Shown here in pieces: positions 45,338 to 54,874 of a stretch of DNA of 64,000 nucleotides. Position numbers and translations under genes: made by a program. Numbering within the stretch: the first letter of the stretch is position 1; every line of letters starts with the position of its first letter. The stretch spans positions 1,364,001-1,428,000 of the forward strand of contig NZ_FXWH01000001.1 of assembly GCF_900177775.1 (NCBI RefSeq). Reading direction: 5' to 3'. The stretch comes from Pseudidiomarina planktonica. Its GTDB lineage: Bacteria > Pseudomonadota > Gammaproteobacteria > Enterobacterales > Alteromonadaceae. Under the pieces are notes generated by a model, which had not been told where the DNA came from, ran no database searches, and was given only the letters and a program-made list of their open reading frames with translations.

Positions 45338-48019
45338 CTAGTTTTTTTCGTCAGTCGCCAAACTTTGCGAAATCTTCTCATATAAGTCGCTGGCAAGGTT
45401 TGGCAGCGCTTTGAGCTCGTTTAAACAGGTTAGCATCAGTTGCTGGCGTTTTGTATCAAACCGGCGCCATTGCAGAAACGGCGTGATCAATCGTGACGCT
45501 ACCTGCGGGTTGCTACTATTTAAGCTTTTTATAGCAGTGGCAATTAACTGATAACCACTTCCGTCGGCTTGATGAAAGTACCGCATATTGCGCGAAAAGG
45601 TAGCTAGTAGCGCATATACCCGGTTTGGATTAGCCAGAGTAAAGGCACTATGCTGTTGCAGGTCTGCAACCTCCCCTACTACATTGCCAACAGGTGCTGC
45701 CGCCTGAGTAGCCAGCCATTTGTCCATGACCAACGGGTTGTCTTGCCACTGGTTAGCAAAGTCGGCTAACAACACCGACGCTTGCGGGTTGTCAGTCCAA
45801 ACTGCAGTTTGTAATGCGGCAATATGGTCTGTCATGCTGGTAGCCTGAGCGTCATGCTGTTGTAACAGCTCGTCAGTGCTCTCTGGGGCCGCTGAACGAG
45901 CCAAGCCAAGATACCCTAAACAACGGTTCCTGAGGCTGCGTAAACCAATGGAACGGCCGTCCAGTTCATAGGTGGCTGAACCTAATTGATCACTTAGCGT
46001 GTCATATACTGCGGCAAAATCTTCGCGCAATTGTAATGCTATATCCAACTTCAAGCTATCAACCGCTTGCACAATAGCCTCTAGTGGCACTTGCTCATAG
46101 AGTTCAGCGAGTTCGTCGACACTTGGGCAAGCCAGTGCCAGCGCTCGTAGTGCTGGATCAACGTCATCGTGCAGCACAGTGCGCAGCGTTGTGGCCACAG
46201 AGTCCGACAATTGCGCCGGAATTTCGGCAGCTATTGCGTCTTGCAACAACTTGCGCAACATACTTTGCACTGCATCCCAACGCACCACGGCGTCGTCCGC
46301 ACAGCCCGCTAGTAAGCGTAATTGCTCTGCGCTGTAATCAGCCTGCAGTTTAACTGGTGCGGAAAAGTTTTCGAGTAAGGCCAGCGTTGGTTCGCTGTCA
46401 ATACCCTCAAATACCCATTCCTGCTCAGCCTGAGTTAACTCCAGCAAAGTACCGCCGGTGTCAGTATGAGCATACTCCTGATCAGAACTACGCAGCGTCA
46501 AGCGCTCACCCTGGTTATTGTAAGCTGAAATAACCACGGGCATGTGGAACGGTTGTTTCGTCGGCTGGCCAGGTGTCGCCGGCGTGCTTTGCTTAATCCG
46601 CAGTCGCAATTGCTTGCTGTCTGCAGCAAAACTCTGGGTAACCTGCAGTGATGGCGTGCCAGCCTGACGATACCAGTTGCGGAACTGTTTAAAATCACGA
46701 TCGTTGGCAGCTTCCATAGCCAGAATGAAATCTTCACAGGTTACGGCCTGACCATCGTAGCGACGCACGTATTCCTGCATACCACGTTGGAAGCCCTGCT
46801 CACCCAACAGGGTATGCAGCATACGAATAACTTCGGCACCTTTGTTGTAAACAGTGACCGTGTAAAAGTTATTCATTTCAATAACTTTATCAGGACGGAT
46901 CGGATGCGCCATCGGGCTGGCATCTTCGTTAAACTGGTGGGTGCGAATAATCTGCACGTCCTGAATCCGGTTCACCGCTCGTGAACCTAAGTCAGCACTA
47001 AATTCTTGATCGCGAAATACCGTCAGACCTTCTTTCAGGCTTAGCTGGAACCAGTCACGGCAAGTAATGCGGTTGCCGGTCCAGTTATGAAAGTATTCAT
47101 GCCCAATCACCGATTCCACATTCAGAAAATCCTGATCAGTAGCGGTATTTGGGTTCGCCAGCACGTACTTCGAATTGAATACGTTTAGCCCTTTATTTTC
47201 CATAGCGCCCATGTTGAAGAAATCAACGGCAACAACCATGTAAATATCTAAATCGTATTCCAGATCAAAACGTTCTTCGTCCCAGCGCATCGCATTTTTT
47301 AGCGACTGCATAGCATGCTCGGTTTGGTCCAGGTTGCCTTTATCAACGAAGAATTCCAGCGCAACATCACGACCACTGCGAGTTGTAAACTGATCGCGCA
47401 ATACGTCAAAGTCCCCTGCTACCAGCGCAAACAGATAAGCTGGTTTCGGATGTGGATCGTGCCAGGTTACCCAATGTTCACCCTGCTCGGTTTCACCGCT
47501 GTCAATTTTGTTGCCGTTGGCTAACAGGTACGGGTACTGCGCTGCGTCGGCATAAATAGTGGTGGTATAAGTAGCCAACACATCAGGCCGGTCTAAATAA
47601 TAAGTAATACGGCGGAAGCCCTCGGCCTCGCACTGCGTGCAATAGGTGCCAGCCGACTTGTACAGCCCCTCCAGCGCCTTATTATCAGTTGGATTCACTA
47701 TGGTAGTAACAGTTAGCGAGAACTGTTCAAGGTCTGTCGCAATAGTGAGTTCAGTATCACTTAACTGGAATTGATCTGAGCCCAAATCGTTACCATTTAA
47801 CGCCAGGCTCTCAAGCTGTAAATGCTCGCCTTGTAACACCAAAGGTTGTTGGTGTGCTCCCACACGCCTTACCTTCAACTGACTAACCACCTTGGTGTGG
47901 TGGTCGGCCAAATGAAAGGTTAACGCAACTTCATCAATGGTGAAGTTCGGAGCACTGTAGTCTTTACGAAATTTAGCAATGGCTGGCGTTGCCGCCACTT
48001 CAGCCGATTGTTGTGTCAT
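45338..48019 (-). CDS. pepN: Aminopeptidase N PepN
   Basis: An 893-residue M1-family zinc aminopeptidase. The exopeptidase motif is GAMENKGLN near 265, and the zinc site HEYFH with the third ligand in EGLTVFRDQEFSAD, near 300-325. The conserved tyrosine is in VYNKGAEV. The length and the N-terminal beta domain match the gammaproteobacterial PepN (about 870). It removes N-terminal residues of peptides in the cytoplasm and supports peptide use. It starts seven bases after nhaC on the same strand. No signal peptide is present. Confidence 0.97.
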   Translation of the reverse strand: MTQQSAEVAATPAIAKFRKDYSAPNFTIDEVALTFHLADHHTKVVSQLKVRRVGAHQQPLVLQGEHLQLESLALNGNDLGSDQFQLSDTELTIATDLEQFSLTVTTIVNPTDNKALEGLYKSAGTYCTQCEAEGFRRITYYLDRPDVLATYTTTIYADAAQYPYLLANGNKIDSGETEQGEHWVTWHDPHPKPAYLFALVAGDFDVLRDQFTTRSGRDVALEFFVDKGNLDQTEHAMQSLKNAMRWDEERFDLEYDLDIYMVVAVDFFNMGAMENKGLNVFNSKYVLANPNTATDQDFLNVESVIGHEYFHNWTGNRITCRDWFQLSLKEGLTVFRDQEFSADLGSRAVNRIQDVQIIRTHQFNEDASPMAHPIRPDKVIEMNNFYTVTVYNKGAEVIRMLHTLLGEQGFQRGMQEYVRRYDGQAVTCEDFILAMEAANDRDFKQFRNWYRQAGTPSLQVTQSFAADSKQLRLRIKQSTPATPGQPTKQPFHMPVVISAYNNQGERLTLRSSDQEYAHTDTGGTLLELTQAEQEWVFEGIDSEPTLALLENFSAPVKLQADYSAEQLRLLAGCADDAVVRWDAVQSMLRKLLQDAIAAEIPAQLSDSVATTLRTVLHDDVDPALRALALACPSVDELAELYEQVPLEAIVQAVDSLKLDIALQLREDFAAVYDTLSDQLGSATYELDGRSIGLRSLRNRCLGYLGLARSAAPESTDELLQQHDAQATSMTDHIAALQTAVWTDNPQASVLLADFANQWQDNPLVMDKWLATQAAAPVGNVVGEVADLQQHSAFTLANPNRVYALLATFSRNMRYFHQADGSGYQLIATAIKSLNSSNPQVASRLITPFLQWRRFDTKRQQLMLTCLNELKALPNLASDLYEKISQSLATDEKN

Positions 48020-48026
48020 AAAAAGC

Positions 48027-49508
48027 TTATACCTTTAAGGTCTTGGATGATTGTTGGTTCTCACCTGGTTTCAGGTAAAGAATACTAAAGCCAGTATAGG
48101 CGAAAATGATTGCAAATAGTGGTACCAATAGGTTGAAGAACGCAAATGGTCCATATTCGAACGGACTCACGGCCAACACGCTAAACATGTAGGCACCACA
48201 GGTATTCCACGGAATCAGTGCAGAAGTAATGGTACCGCTATCTTCCAGCGTTCGTGACAGAACTCTCGGATCGAGTCCGCGACGTGCATACTCTTCTTTA
48301 AACATACGGCCCGGCAGAACAATAGCCATGTATTGGTCGGCGGTAAGTACGTTGGCACCAAAACAAGTGAATATTGTCGCTGTAATTAGCGAGCCGGTAG
48401 ATTTCGCCGCAACCAGCATGCCCTGAATAAAGCGTTTTAACAGGCCGGTGCGTTCCATAATAGCGCCAAAGGTCATGGCACTTAGAATAAGCCAAATAGT
48501 GTTAAGCATGCTGCTCATACCACCGCCGCTTAGCAGTGAATCTAAATCGTCATTGCCGGTTACTACCACAGTACCGTCAGCTAACGCCTGCCAAACCACA
48601 GCTAGAGTAGTCAAAGCACCGGTTTCACCGCCGGCCATTTGCGCAATCATTTCAGGTTGGAACAATACCGCCCACAGGCCACCCAGTAAGGCGCCAAAGA
48701 ACACTGTTGGTAATGCCGGTTTGCGCATAGCAGCAAGGGCAAATAACACCACCAGCGGTATCACCATTTCCCAACCGATATTAAAGGTAGCTACTAGCTC
48801 ACTTTGCATTTCTTGCAGGCGCACTAAGCTAACATCGGTGTTGGCATTAAAGCCCAGTACCGAAAAAATGATCAGCGCAATCACAAACGACGGCACCGTG
48901 GTGTATCCCATGTAACGAATGTGGGCAAACAGCTCAGTTCCGCTAACGGCAGCGGCCAAATTCGTGGTGTCTGATAGCGGTGACATTTTATCGCCAAAAT
49001 AGGCACCAGACACAATGGCACCAGCGGTAATGGCCGGCGATAAGCCCATGCCTGCGGCAACGCCCATCAACGCCACACCAATAGTGGCAGCCGTAGTCCA
49101 GGAACTACCTATGGCAAGCGCCACAATGGCACAAATAACGCAGGTAGCTACGTAGAATAAGCTCGGACTTAACAGCTCCAGACCAAGATAAATAAGTGTT
49201 GGAACCGTACCCGACAGCAACCAGGTACCGATTAAGGCACCTACTGCCAAAATAATCAGCATGGCGCCCAGGGCTACAGAAATACCCTCAGTAATGCCCT
49301 CTTCTATGTCGCTCCAGGTGTATTTATTGTAAAAGCCCACCAAAGTGGCAATACCAGCCGCAACCAACAAGGCGATTTGGTTAGGACCATAGGATGAATC
49401 CTCACCAAACAAATACACTGAGGTGGCTAACATAGCTATGAGTGCTATTAAAGGGATCAGTGCCTGAATGTAGCTCGGGGTTCTGGTTGTTGTATCCGAA
49501 GAACTCAT
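48027..49508 (-). CDS. nhaC: NhaC-type Na+/H+ antiporter
   Basis: A 493-residue inner-membrane protein with about eleven or twelve helices. Family blocks include SGTVPTLIYLGLELLSP, GAIVSGAYFGDKMSPLSDTTNLAA (the charged helix signature), and SRTLEDSGTITSALIPWNTCGAYM near the C-terminus. NhaC exchanges internal sodium for protons. It fits a marine sodium-based energy regime with the AGCS and NSS symporters in this window. It lies upstream of pepN; a common transcript is likely, as only seven bases separate the genes. Some members of this family carry other exchange activities (for example arginine/ornithine or malate/lactate), so the cation claim is from family only. Confidence 0.88.
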   Translation of the reverse strand: MSSSDTTTRTPSYIQALIPLIALIAMLATSVYLFGEDSSYGPNQIALLVAAGIATLVGFYNKYTWSDIEEGITEGISVALGAMLIILAVGALIGTWLLSGTVPTLIYLGLELLSPSLFYVATCVICAIVALAIGSSWTTAATIGVALMGVAAGMGLSPAITAGAIVSGAYFGDKMSPLSDTTNLAAAVSGTELFAHIRYMGYTTVPSFVIALIIFSVLGFNANTDVSLVRLQEMQSELVATFNIGWEMVIPLVVLFALAAMRKPALPTVFFGALLGGLWAVLFQPEMIAQMAGGETGALTTLAVVWQALADGTVVVTGNDDLDSLLSGGGMSSMLNTIWLILSAMTFGAIMERTGLLKRFIQGMLVAAKSTGSLITATIFTCFGANVLTADQYMAIVLPGRMFKEEYARRGLDPRVLSRTLEDSGTITSALIPWNTCGAYMFSVLAVSPFEYGPFAFFNLLVPLFAIIFAYTGFSILYLKPGENQQSSKTLKV

Positions 49509-49538
49509 GAGTATTTAATTTCCGTTATAAATTGAACG

Positions 49539-50924
49539 TTACAGCGTAATCACGCCAACTAATTGAAGAAAGATTAAGGTAATTGCGATTGGGGCTAACC
49601 AACGTACACAGAACAGCCACAGGCGGAACACCGCCGGTTTGGTATCCAGCTCGTCCTGACTATAGCGAGATTGCATTACCCAGCCCACGAACACCGCTAA
49701 TAGCAAACCACCTAACGGCAGCAACAAGCTTGAGGTCAGGTAATCAATAAATTCAAAAATGCTGGCTATGGGTTTGCCAAAAATAACCCAATCGAGCTGC
49801 GCCCAGCTGCTACCGCTAAAGGAGTACACCGTTAACTGGCCAAACAACCACAATACAGTTCCGGCAATAAGCGTAGCTGGCCAACGGCCAATTTTTAGTT
49901 GTTCGCTTAAAAAGGCTACGGCCGATTCAATCATCGCAATAGCCGAGGTAAATGCAGCAATAACAAGCATCACAAAGAATGTGGTACCAATCAGAATACC
50001 TGCCGGCATGGTGCTAAAGGCAACCGGTAGGGTTTGGAATATAAGCCCGGGGCCAGCGCCCGGAATAAGGTTCGAGCCAAAAACAATGGGGAAAATGGCT
50101 AAGCCTGCAAGTAGCGCAACAAAGGTATCAGCAATGGCTATCCACAGTGTGGTTTGCACCACTGAGGTGCTCTTCGGTAAGTAAGCGCCGTACATAATGA
50201 CCACACCAGAGGCGAGTCCAAGCGTGAAGAACGCATGCCCCAGCGCAATCATGACGCCATTTACCGTTAACCGGCTAAAATCCGGCGCGAACATAAAGTT
50301 CACCGCCGCCTGAAAGTCACCGGTAACTCCGGCATAAACAGCTACCACCATCAGCAGCGCTATCATGGCCGGCAATAAGAATCGCACCGAGCGTTCCAGG
50401 CCATTCTTCACACCATTACCAACTACCAGCACAGTTCCGCCAACAATCAGTGTTTGCCAGAAGGTTAACGCTTTCGCATCACCAGTTAACGCCATAAAGG
50501 TATCGTTAATGGCTGCGGTACTGGCGCCGGAAAAGGTTCCCGCGCCGGCTTCGAATACGTAAGCCAAGGCCCAGCCCGCTATGACGGTATAAAAGCTAAG
50601 TACCAGGAAGCCAGTTAACATGCCCAGCCAACCGGCTGACTGCCACCAACTGCTACGTCCTGATTCCTTCGCCACTACTCGTGCTGCATGGCCCGGGGAG
50701 TGACGACCGCGGCGGCCAATAACCACCTCAGCAATCATGACCGGAATACCTATGAGTAAAATACACACAAGATAAACTAGAACAAAGGCACCGCCACCGT
50801 TCTCACCGGTTATATAGGGGAACTTCCAGATATTGCCCAAACCAACGGCGGCTGCCGTTGAGGCCAGAATAAAAGAAAGTCGGCTAGACCACCGACTTGA
50901 AATCGCATTTGTTATAGTTGTCAT
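49539..50924 (-). CDS. Sodium-dependent NSS-family transporter
   Basis: A 461-residue transporter of the neurotransmitter:sodium symporter (SNF) family. The first helix carries the sodium-substrate signature GLGNIWKFPYITGENGGGAF, the best-known NSS motif. About twelve helices follow, the last near VGVITL. Substrates of bacterial members are amino acids such as tryptophan, tyrosine or leucine; none can be chosen here. The start at ATG 50924 gives the usual short N-terminus; the frame remains open to 51011 with a cysteine-rich, unrelated stretch. It lies between nhaC and prc and is separated from prc by a terminator. Confidence 0.9.
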   Translation of the reverse strand: MTTITNAISSRWSSRLSFILASTAAAVGLGNIWKFPYITGENGGGAFVLVYLVCILLIGIPVMIAEVVIGRRGRHSPGHAARVVAKESGRSSWWQSAGWLGMLTGFLVLSFYTVIAGWALAYVFEAGAGTFSGASTAAINDTFMALTGDAKALTFWQTLIVGGTVLVVGNGVKNGLERSVRFLLPAMIALLMVVAVYAGVTGDFQAAVNFMFAPDFSRLTVNGVMIALGHAFFTLGLASGVVIMYGAYLPKSTSVVQTTLWIAIADTFVALLAGLAIFPIVFGSNLIPGAGPGLIFQTLPVAFSTMPAGILIGTTFFVMLVIAAFTSAIAMIESAVAFLSEQLKIGRWPATLIAGTVLWLFGQLTVYSFSGSSWAQLDWVIFGKPIASIFEFIDYLTSSLLLPLGGLLLAVFVGWVMQSRYSQDELDTKPAVFRLWLFCVRWLAPIAITLIFLQLVGVITL

Positions 50925-51000
50925 GTGCAATTCATTATTGTGGATGTAAACAAAGCCGCTATCTGACCACAAAACCGCAGTCGTTGACAAGCGCATACAG

Positions 51001-51026
51001 AAAAGCCGCATTCCTGCGGCTTTTCA
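51001..51026. terminator. Terminator after prc
   Basis: A ten-base perfect stem AAAAGCCGCA / TGCGGCTTTT with a TTCC loop lies 14 bases past the prc stop on the minus strand. T-rich arms on both sides allow function in both directions. Confidence 0.88.
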
Positions 51027-51039
51027 AACAAACAACTAG

Positions 51040-53100
51040 CTATTGCAACGCAAGCTGCTTTTCTTCAATTAAATCAAATGCCAAATAGATGGTTTCATCT
51101 AAGTAAGGATCGGCTTCTAATAACTCATCATCAATGTCGTCCAGATCTTCAAGTTCCTTCACTGGTTCCATGCCTTGACGCTGCAAACGATCATTCATTC
51201 GAGTTAAGCGCTTCGCATCTTCATCATCTTGCTCTTGCTGACGCTTTTCCAGTGACAAGCTAATCCAGGTTTTATCATGCTGTTCACGGTATCTTTCAAT
51301 GTCCGCGAACACGTATTTAAACTCAGGATTTTCATTAACGCGCTCGTCAACCAGTGTCTGTAGTTCTTTTAAACGATCCGGTTTTGGTTGCCCCACCATT
51401 TCATAAGGCGCGGGATTAATGCTGTCCCATGGTAAAGCGTTGTCTTCACTACTTTCGCCAAACTCTTCATGATCAATGTATGCCGGTAAATTAATGTCAG
51501 GTTGCACGCCTTTCATTTGGGTACTGCCACCATCAATACGGTAGAACTTGGCAACTGTGTATTGCACACTACCCATAGGTTCTGAGAAGAAGTCAAAGCG
51601 GCGTTGCAAGCCTCTATGCTGCTGCACAGTACCTTTACCGAAGGTGTTTTCACCAACCACTACTGCGCGTCCATAGTCCTGCATTGCAGCGGCAAAAATT
51701 TCAGAAGCAGAAGCACTATAGCGGTTCACCATAATCGTCAGCGGACCCTCATAATAAGTTCTACCATCGCGGTCGGCGCTAACGTCAACGCGGCCGCTGG
51801 CATCACTAACCTGCACTACCGGGCCTTTATCAATAAATAAGCCAGATAATGAAATGGCCTCATTCAAGGCGCCACCACCATTGTCGCGCAAATCAACAAT
51901 TAAACCCTCTACTTTCTCTTCTTCAAGTTCTTCAATTAAATCAATAACATCAGCGGTAAGGTTGTTATAGAAACCAGGAATGGTAATAACACCCATTTTG
52001 CGGCCCTTATATTCACCCTCTTCCGGTATTTTTACTTCAGCTTTCGCAGCGCGATCTTCTAATTTCACTTCATCGCGTACAATAGTGATTTCTTTTGGAG
52101 TACCACCAGCACCCTGGCTAGCCTTTAATACCTGCAGGCGCACAGTAGAACCTTTCGGACCTTTAATTAGCTCAACCACTTCGTCAAGCCGCCAGCCAAC
52201 TACATCTACGAAAGTATCTTTCTCATCGCCCTGCCCAACACCGATAATTTTATCATCCGGGCCTATGCCACCGTTCTTGTCAGCCGGTCCACCAGGTACC
52301 AGGCTACGCACAATGGTGTAATCATATTCGGATTGCAGCACCGCACCTATACCTTCCAGCGACAAGTTCATGTTCTGCTGAAAGCGTTCGGAGTTGCTTG
52401 GCGATAAATAGCTGGTGTGAGCTTCAACGCTGCGCGCAAAGGCATTCATTACTGCCTGAAACACATCTTCAGAGTTGGTCTGGGTTAACCGCTTCAGGGT
52501 GCTGTTATAACGCTTACCCAAAGTCTCTACCGTTTCCGGCCAGTCTTTTCCTGCCAACTTCAAGTTCAACGCATCGTATTTAACCCGCTGGCGCCAGAGT
52601 TCATCCAGTTCAGCTTCTGATTCCGGCCAACTGGCGTCTTCACGGTTGTAATAGTATTTGTCTTCGTTGTCGCTGAAGTCCATTGGTTGGTCTTCATCCA
52701 GCAGCGACAAAGCATAGCTATAGCGTTCAAAACGACGTTCTAACGCTTTATCATGAAGGTTGTACGCAATAGTTAAGTCGCCGCTGTTAATCATATCGTC
52801 AAACAACGAACGGTACTCTTCAGTCGCTTCCACGTCGCTTTTTAATAAAAACATTTTGCTGTAGTCCAGCACTTCTAAATAACGATCATGAATTTGACTC
52901 GATAATTCGTCATTCAGCGTCATGTTTTTATAGTGGTAGCGGGTAAAGTAGGAGTTGATACGCTTACTTGCCACTTGATGGTGCTCAGCTGGCTCCAGCT
53001 CAGGTAACTCAGAAATTTCATGAGCCGGCGGGATAGCCAAAGTAATTGGCGCCCATAAAGCGATAGCTATAGACAGTGGCAAAACACCAAAGCGTTTCAT
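51040..53100 (-). CDS. prc: Tail-specific periplasmic protease Prc (Tsp)
   Basis: A 686-residue S41 protease with a PDZ domain. The signal peptide is KRFGVLPLSIAIALWAPITLA. The PDZ region (about 235-330) includes SLEGIGAVLQ and GGIGPDDKIIGVG. The catalytic dyad is a serine of YSASASEIF and the lysine 25 residues later in FGKGTVQ, as in E. coli Tsp. Prc trims proteins with nonpolar C-termini, including penicillin-binding proteins and lipoproteins. The start is set at ATG 53100 because AGGAG lies seven bases before it; the upstream ATG at 53106 would leave only one base of spacing. Downstream of proQ, as in E. coli. Confidence 0.95.
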   Translation of the reverse strand: MKRFGVLPLSIAIALWAPITLAIPPAHEISELPELEPAEHHQVASKRINSYFTRYHYKNMTLNDELSSQIHDRYLEVLDYSKMFLLKSDVEATEEYRSLFDDMINSGDLTIAYNLHDKALERRFERYSYALSLLDEDQPMDFSDNEDKYYYNREDASWPESEAELDELWRQRVKYDALNLKLAGKDWPETVETLGKRYNSTLKRLTQTNSEDVFQAVMNAFARSVEAHTSYLSPSNSERFQQNMNLSLEGIGAVLQSEYDYTIVRSLVPGGPADKNGGIGPDDKIIGVGQGDEKDTFVDVVGWRLDEVVELIKGPKGSTVRLQVLKASQGAGGTPKEITIVRDEVKLEDRAAKAEVKIPEEGEYKGRKMGVITIPGFYNNLTADVIDLIEELEEEKVEGLIVDLRDNGGGALNEAISLSGLFIDKGPVVQVSDASGRVDVSADRDGRTYYEGPLTIMVNRYSASASEIFAAAMQDYGRAVVVGENTFGKGTVQQHRGLQRRFDFFSEPMGSVQYTVAKFYRIDGGSTQMKGVQPDINLPAYIDHEEFGESSEDNALPWDSINPAPYEMVGQPKPDRLKELQTLVDERVNENPEFKYVFADIERYREQHDKTWISLSLEKRQQEQDDEDAKRLTRMNDRLQRQGMEPVKELEDLDDIDDELLEADPYLDETIYLAFDLIEEKQLALQ

Positions 53101-53114
53101 ACGCATACTCCTAG

Positions 53115-53783
53115 TTAGCTAAAAAATATATTTTCAGCTTTCACCTTCATTGTTAAACCATTTTGCAATTGAACCTGAACATCGTCCCGCTCAACCGCTA
53201 CAACTTGTCCAGGCATTGGTGCCTGACCAACTTTAACTTGTACTTGTTGACCTACTTTCAACTGGTTAAGTTCCGCTTGTTGCAGGTTAACCGGTTTAGC
53301 TTTGGCGGCTTTCGGCGCGGCAGGTTTACCAGCTGGCTTACGTTTTGCTGGCGTTTTTGCCCGAGCCTGACGCTTCTGCTCAGGCTTCGCGGCTTTTTCC
53401 TGCTGGCGTTTTTCCGCGGCTTTCTCTGCGGCTTTTGCTTTAGAGGCTGCTAATTCTTCTTCAGCATGTTGTTGATGGCCTTCTTCTACAATACCCGCCG
53501 CATTGCCATCCAGATCAACGCGCTCGGCGCCGGCTTTCACCACGCGCAAGTAACGCCAACTATTGGTGTAGTGCCGAAGTGCCGTTCGTATGCGCGTTTT
53601 ACTCACCCGCTCATCATTCTCTAAACGTGTCGCTAAATCATCGAAAATACCGATTTTTAGAGGTTTGGCTTCGCCTGTTAAGCTAAAGCACTGGGGGAAT
53701 TTTTCAGCCAAATAGGCAATAACCGCTTTGCTCTGGGTTATTTTTGGGGCGACTTCGCCACTCCCTTGTTCAATATCACTCAT
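53115..53783 (-). CDS. proQ: RNA chaperone ProQ
   Basis: A 222-residue RNA-binding protein of the ProQ/FinO family. The N-terminal FinO-like domain (about 15-120) contains AVIAYLAEKFPQCFSL, LKIGIFDDL and TRIRTALRHYTNSWRYL, typical ProQ blocks. A basic Ala/Lys-rich linker (about 120-165) and a C-terminal Tudor-like domain (about 170-222, LKVGQQVQVKVG) follow. ProQ binds structured sRNAs and mRNA 3' ends. The gene overlaps the acidic 96-residue gene by eight bases and is followed by prc after nine. In E. coli the same order proQ-prc is present. Confidence 0.95.
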   Translation of the reverse strand: MSDIEQGSGEVAPKITQSKAVIAYLAEKFPQCFSLTGEAKPLKIGIFDDLATRLENDERVSKTRIRTALRHYTNSWRYLRVVKAGAERVDLDGNAAGIVEEGHQQHAEEELAASKAKAAEKAAEKRQQEKAAKPEQKRQARAKTPAKRKPAGKPAAPKAAKAKPVNLQQAELNQLKVGQQVQVKVGQAPMPGQVVAVERDDVQVQLQNGLTMKVKAENIFFS

Positions 53784-54066
53784 CCGTATCTTCTTCCTGT
53801 TGGCGAACTTCAGCTAATTGTTCAAGTACGTACGTTTCCATTTCTTCGCTGTCTAAACCGAGCAACTCAGGCTCCTCAATCCAGGCATATAAAGTACGGC
53901 GCACTACTTCTTCCAATTGCTCCAAGCTATCGTCTTCGTCACTATTATCGGCAATAAAATGCAGCATCTGATTCATTTGATCAGTAGCTTGCTCTTCTTC
54001 GCCTTCAAAAAATGCCATATCGTGTTCGCTGACAAGATAGGCGCGAATATCAAATTCACTCCACAT
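53776..54066 (-). CDS. Acidic 96-residue protein coupled to proQ, unknown
   Basis: A 96-residue protein with no family I can name. It is very acidic, with clusters EGEEEQ, DNSDEDD, EQLEE, DSEEMETY and QQEEDTDE, and only few basic residues, so its charge is strongly negative. It is soluble with predicted helices and has a conserved-looking RRTLYAWIEEPELLGL core. AGGGAAG precedes the ATG. Its stop overlaps the proQ start (eight bases, 53776-53783), so translation is coupled. A partner or regulator role for the basic ProQ is only an inference from charge and linkage. Confidence 0.8.
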   Translation of the reverse strand: MWSEFDIRAYLVSEHDMAFFEGEEEQATDQMNQMLHFIADNSDEDDSLEQLEEVVRRTLYAWIEEPELLGLDSEEMETYVLEQLAEVRQQEEDTDE

Positions 54067-54084
54067 GTAAACTTCCCTGCGGCG

Positions 54085-54552
54085 TTATGAACGCTGCCAT
54101 TGCAGCTTTTCTATGACTTTCCCCAAGGCTGTTAAACCAGCCGCATCCGACTCGCTAAACCGGCCCTGAGAAGGACTATCAATATCTAGTACAGCCACCA
54201 CTTTATCGGCAACTATAATGGGCACTACCACTTCTGATTCAGACGCTGCGTCACACGCAATATGCCCTGCGAAGGCATGCACGTCAGCAACCAGCTGAGT
54301 TTCCTGAGTTGCCGCAGCAGTTCCGCATACGCCACTACCGAAGGCAATGCGAATACAGGCAACTTTGCCCTGAAACGGACCTAACACCAGGGTATCTTCA
54401 CCTTCGGTTAGATAAAATCCGGCCCAGTTCACGTTATCAAGCTGATCGTACACCAGCGCCGATAAGTTCGCTAAATTTGCAATCAGGTTAGGTTCGTCGG
54501 CCGTAATGGCTTCGGCTTGTGCAATCAGATCTTGGTAAAACTGAGTTAGCAT
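54085..54552 (-). CDS. msrC: Free methionine-(R)-sulfoxide reductase MsrC (fRMsr)
   Basis: A 155-residue GAF-domain enzyme reducing free methionine-R-sulfoxide. The three catalytic cysteines are in GKVACIRIAFGSGVCG and GHIACDAAS, the same motifs as in E. coli. The ATG at 54552 lies one base after the stop of the DUF1315 gene (TAGTATG). The open frame reaches back to a GTG at 54564, which would add only four residues and overlap that gene. No ribosome site is strong, so coupling is likely. This MsrC is near proQ and prc, as in E. coli (yebR). Confidence 0.93.
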   Translation of the reverse strand: MLTQFYQDLIAQAEAITADEPNLIANLANLSALVYDQLDNVNWAGFYLTEGEDTLVLGPFQGKVACIRIAFGSGVCGTAAATQETQLVADVHAFAGHIACDAASESEVVVPIIVADKVVAVLDIDSPSQGRFSESDAAGLTALGKVIEKLQWQRS

Positions 54553-54553
54553 A

Positions 54554-54874
54554 CTAGGAGTCACTATTAGTGTCGGTAAGTGGAAAGCGAGCGATGCTCT
54601 GCTCCAGGTTGTTTCTGGCGTTTTGGTCGCTGGCAGATAACGATGCGCGCATTTCTTTTTTAGTTTTCGTAACTAACTGGCCATCAGCACCTACCCGGAA
54701 AGGTTCATCTCCGGGTAAATACTTTGCCTGGTAAGCAATAATAAGTTGTAGCGTTTGTTCTTTTTGCGGCTCACTTAACATTGCGCCATCTGGCCAACGA
54801 CCAGTTTCTACTGCCGTTACCAGTCGCTCAAAGGTTTCGCGACTAATAGACGCAATTAAGTCATCAAACTTCAT
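54554..54874 (-). CDS. yeaC: DUF1315 family protein (YeaC-like)
   Basis: A 106-residue cytoplasmic protein whose sequence (FERLVTAVETGRWPDGAML followed by LSEPQKEQTLQLIIAYQAKY) matches the DUF1315/YeaC family of unknown function. It is helical at the start, then polar with a basic VTKTKKEM stretch and a disordered Ser/Asn-rich end. The ATG overlaps the stop of the zinc-ribbon gene by one base, and the stop lies one base before msrC, so all three are translationally linked. Confidence 0.85.
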   Translation of the reverse strand: MKFDDLIASISRETFERLVTAVETGRWPDGAMLSEPQKEQTLQLIIAYQAKYLPGDEPFRVGADGQLVTKTKKEMRASLSASDQNARNNLEQSIARFPLTDTNSDS

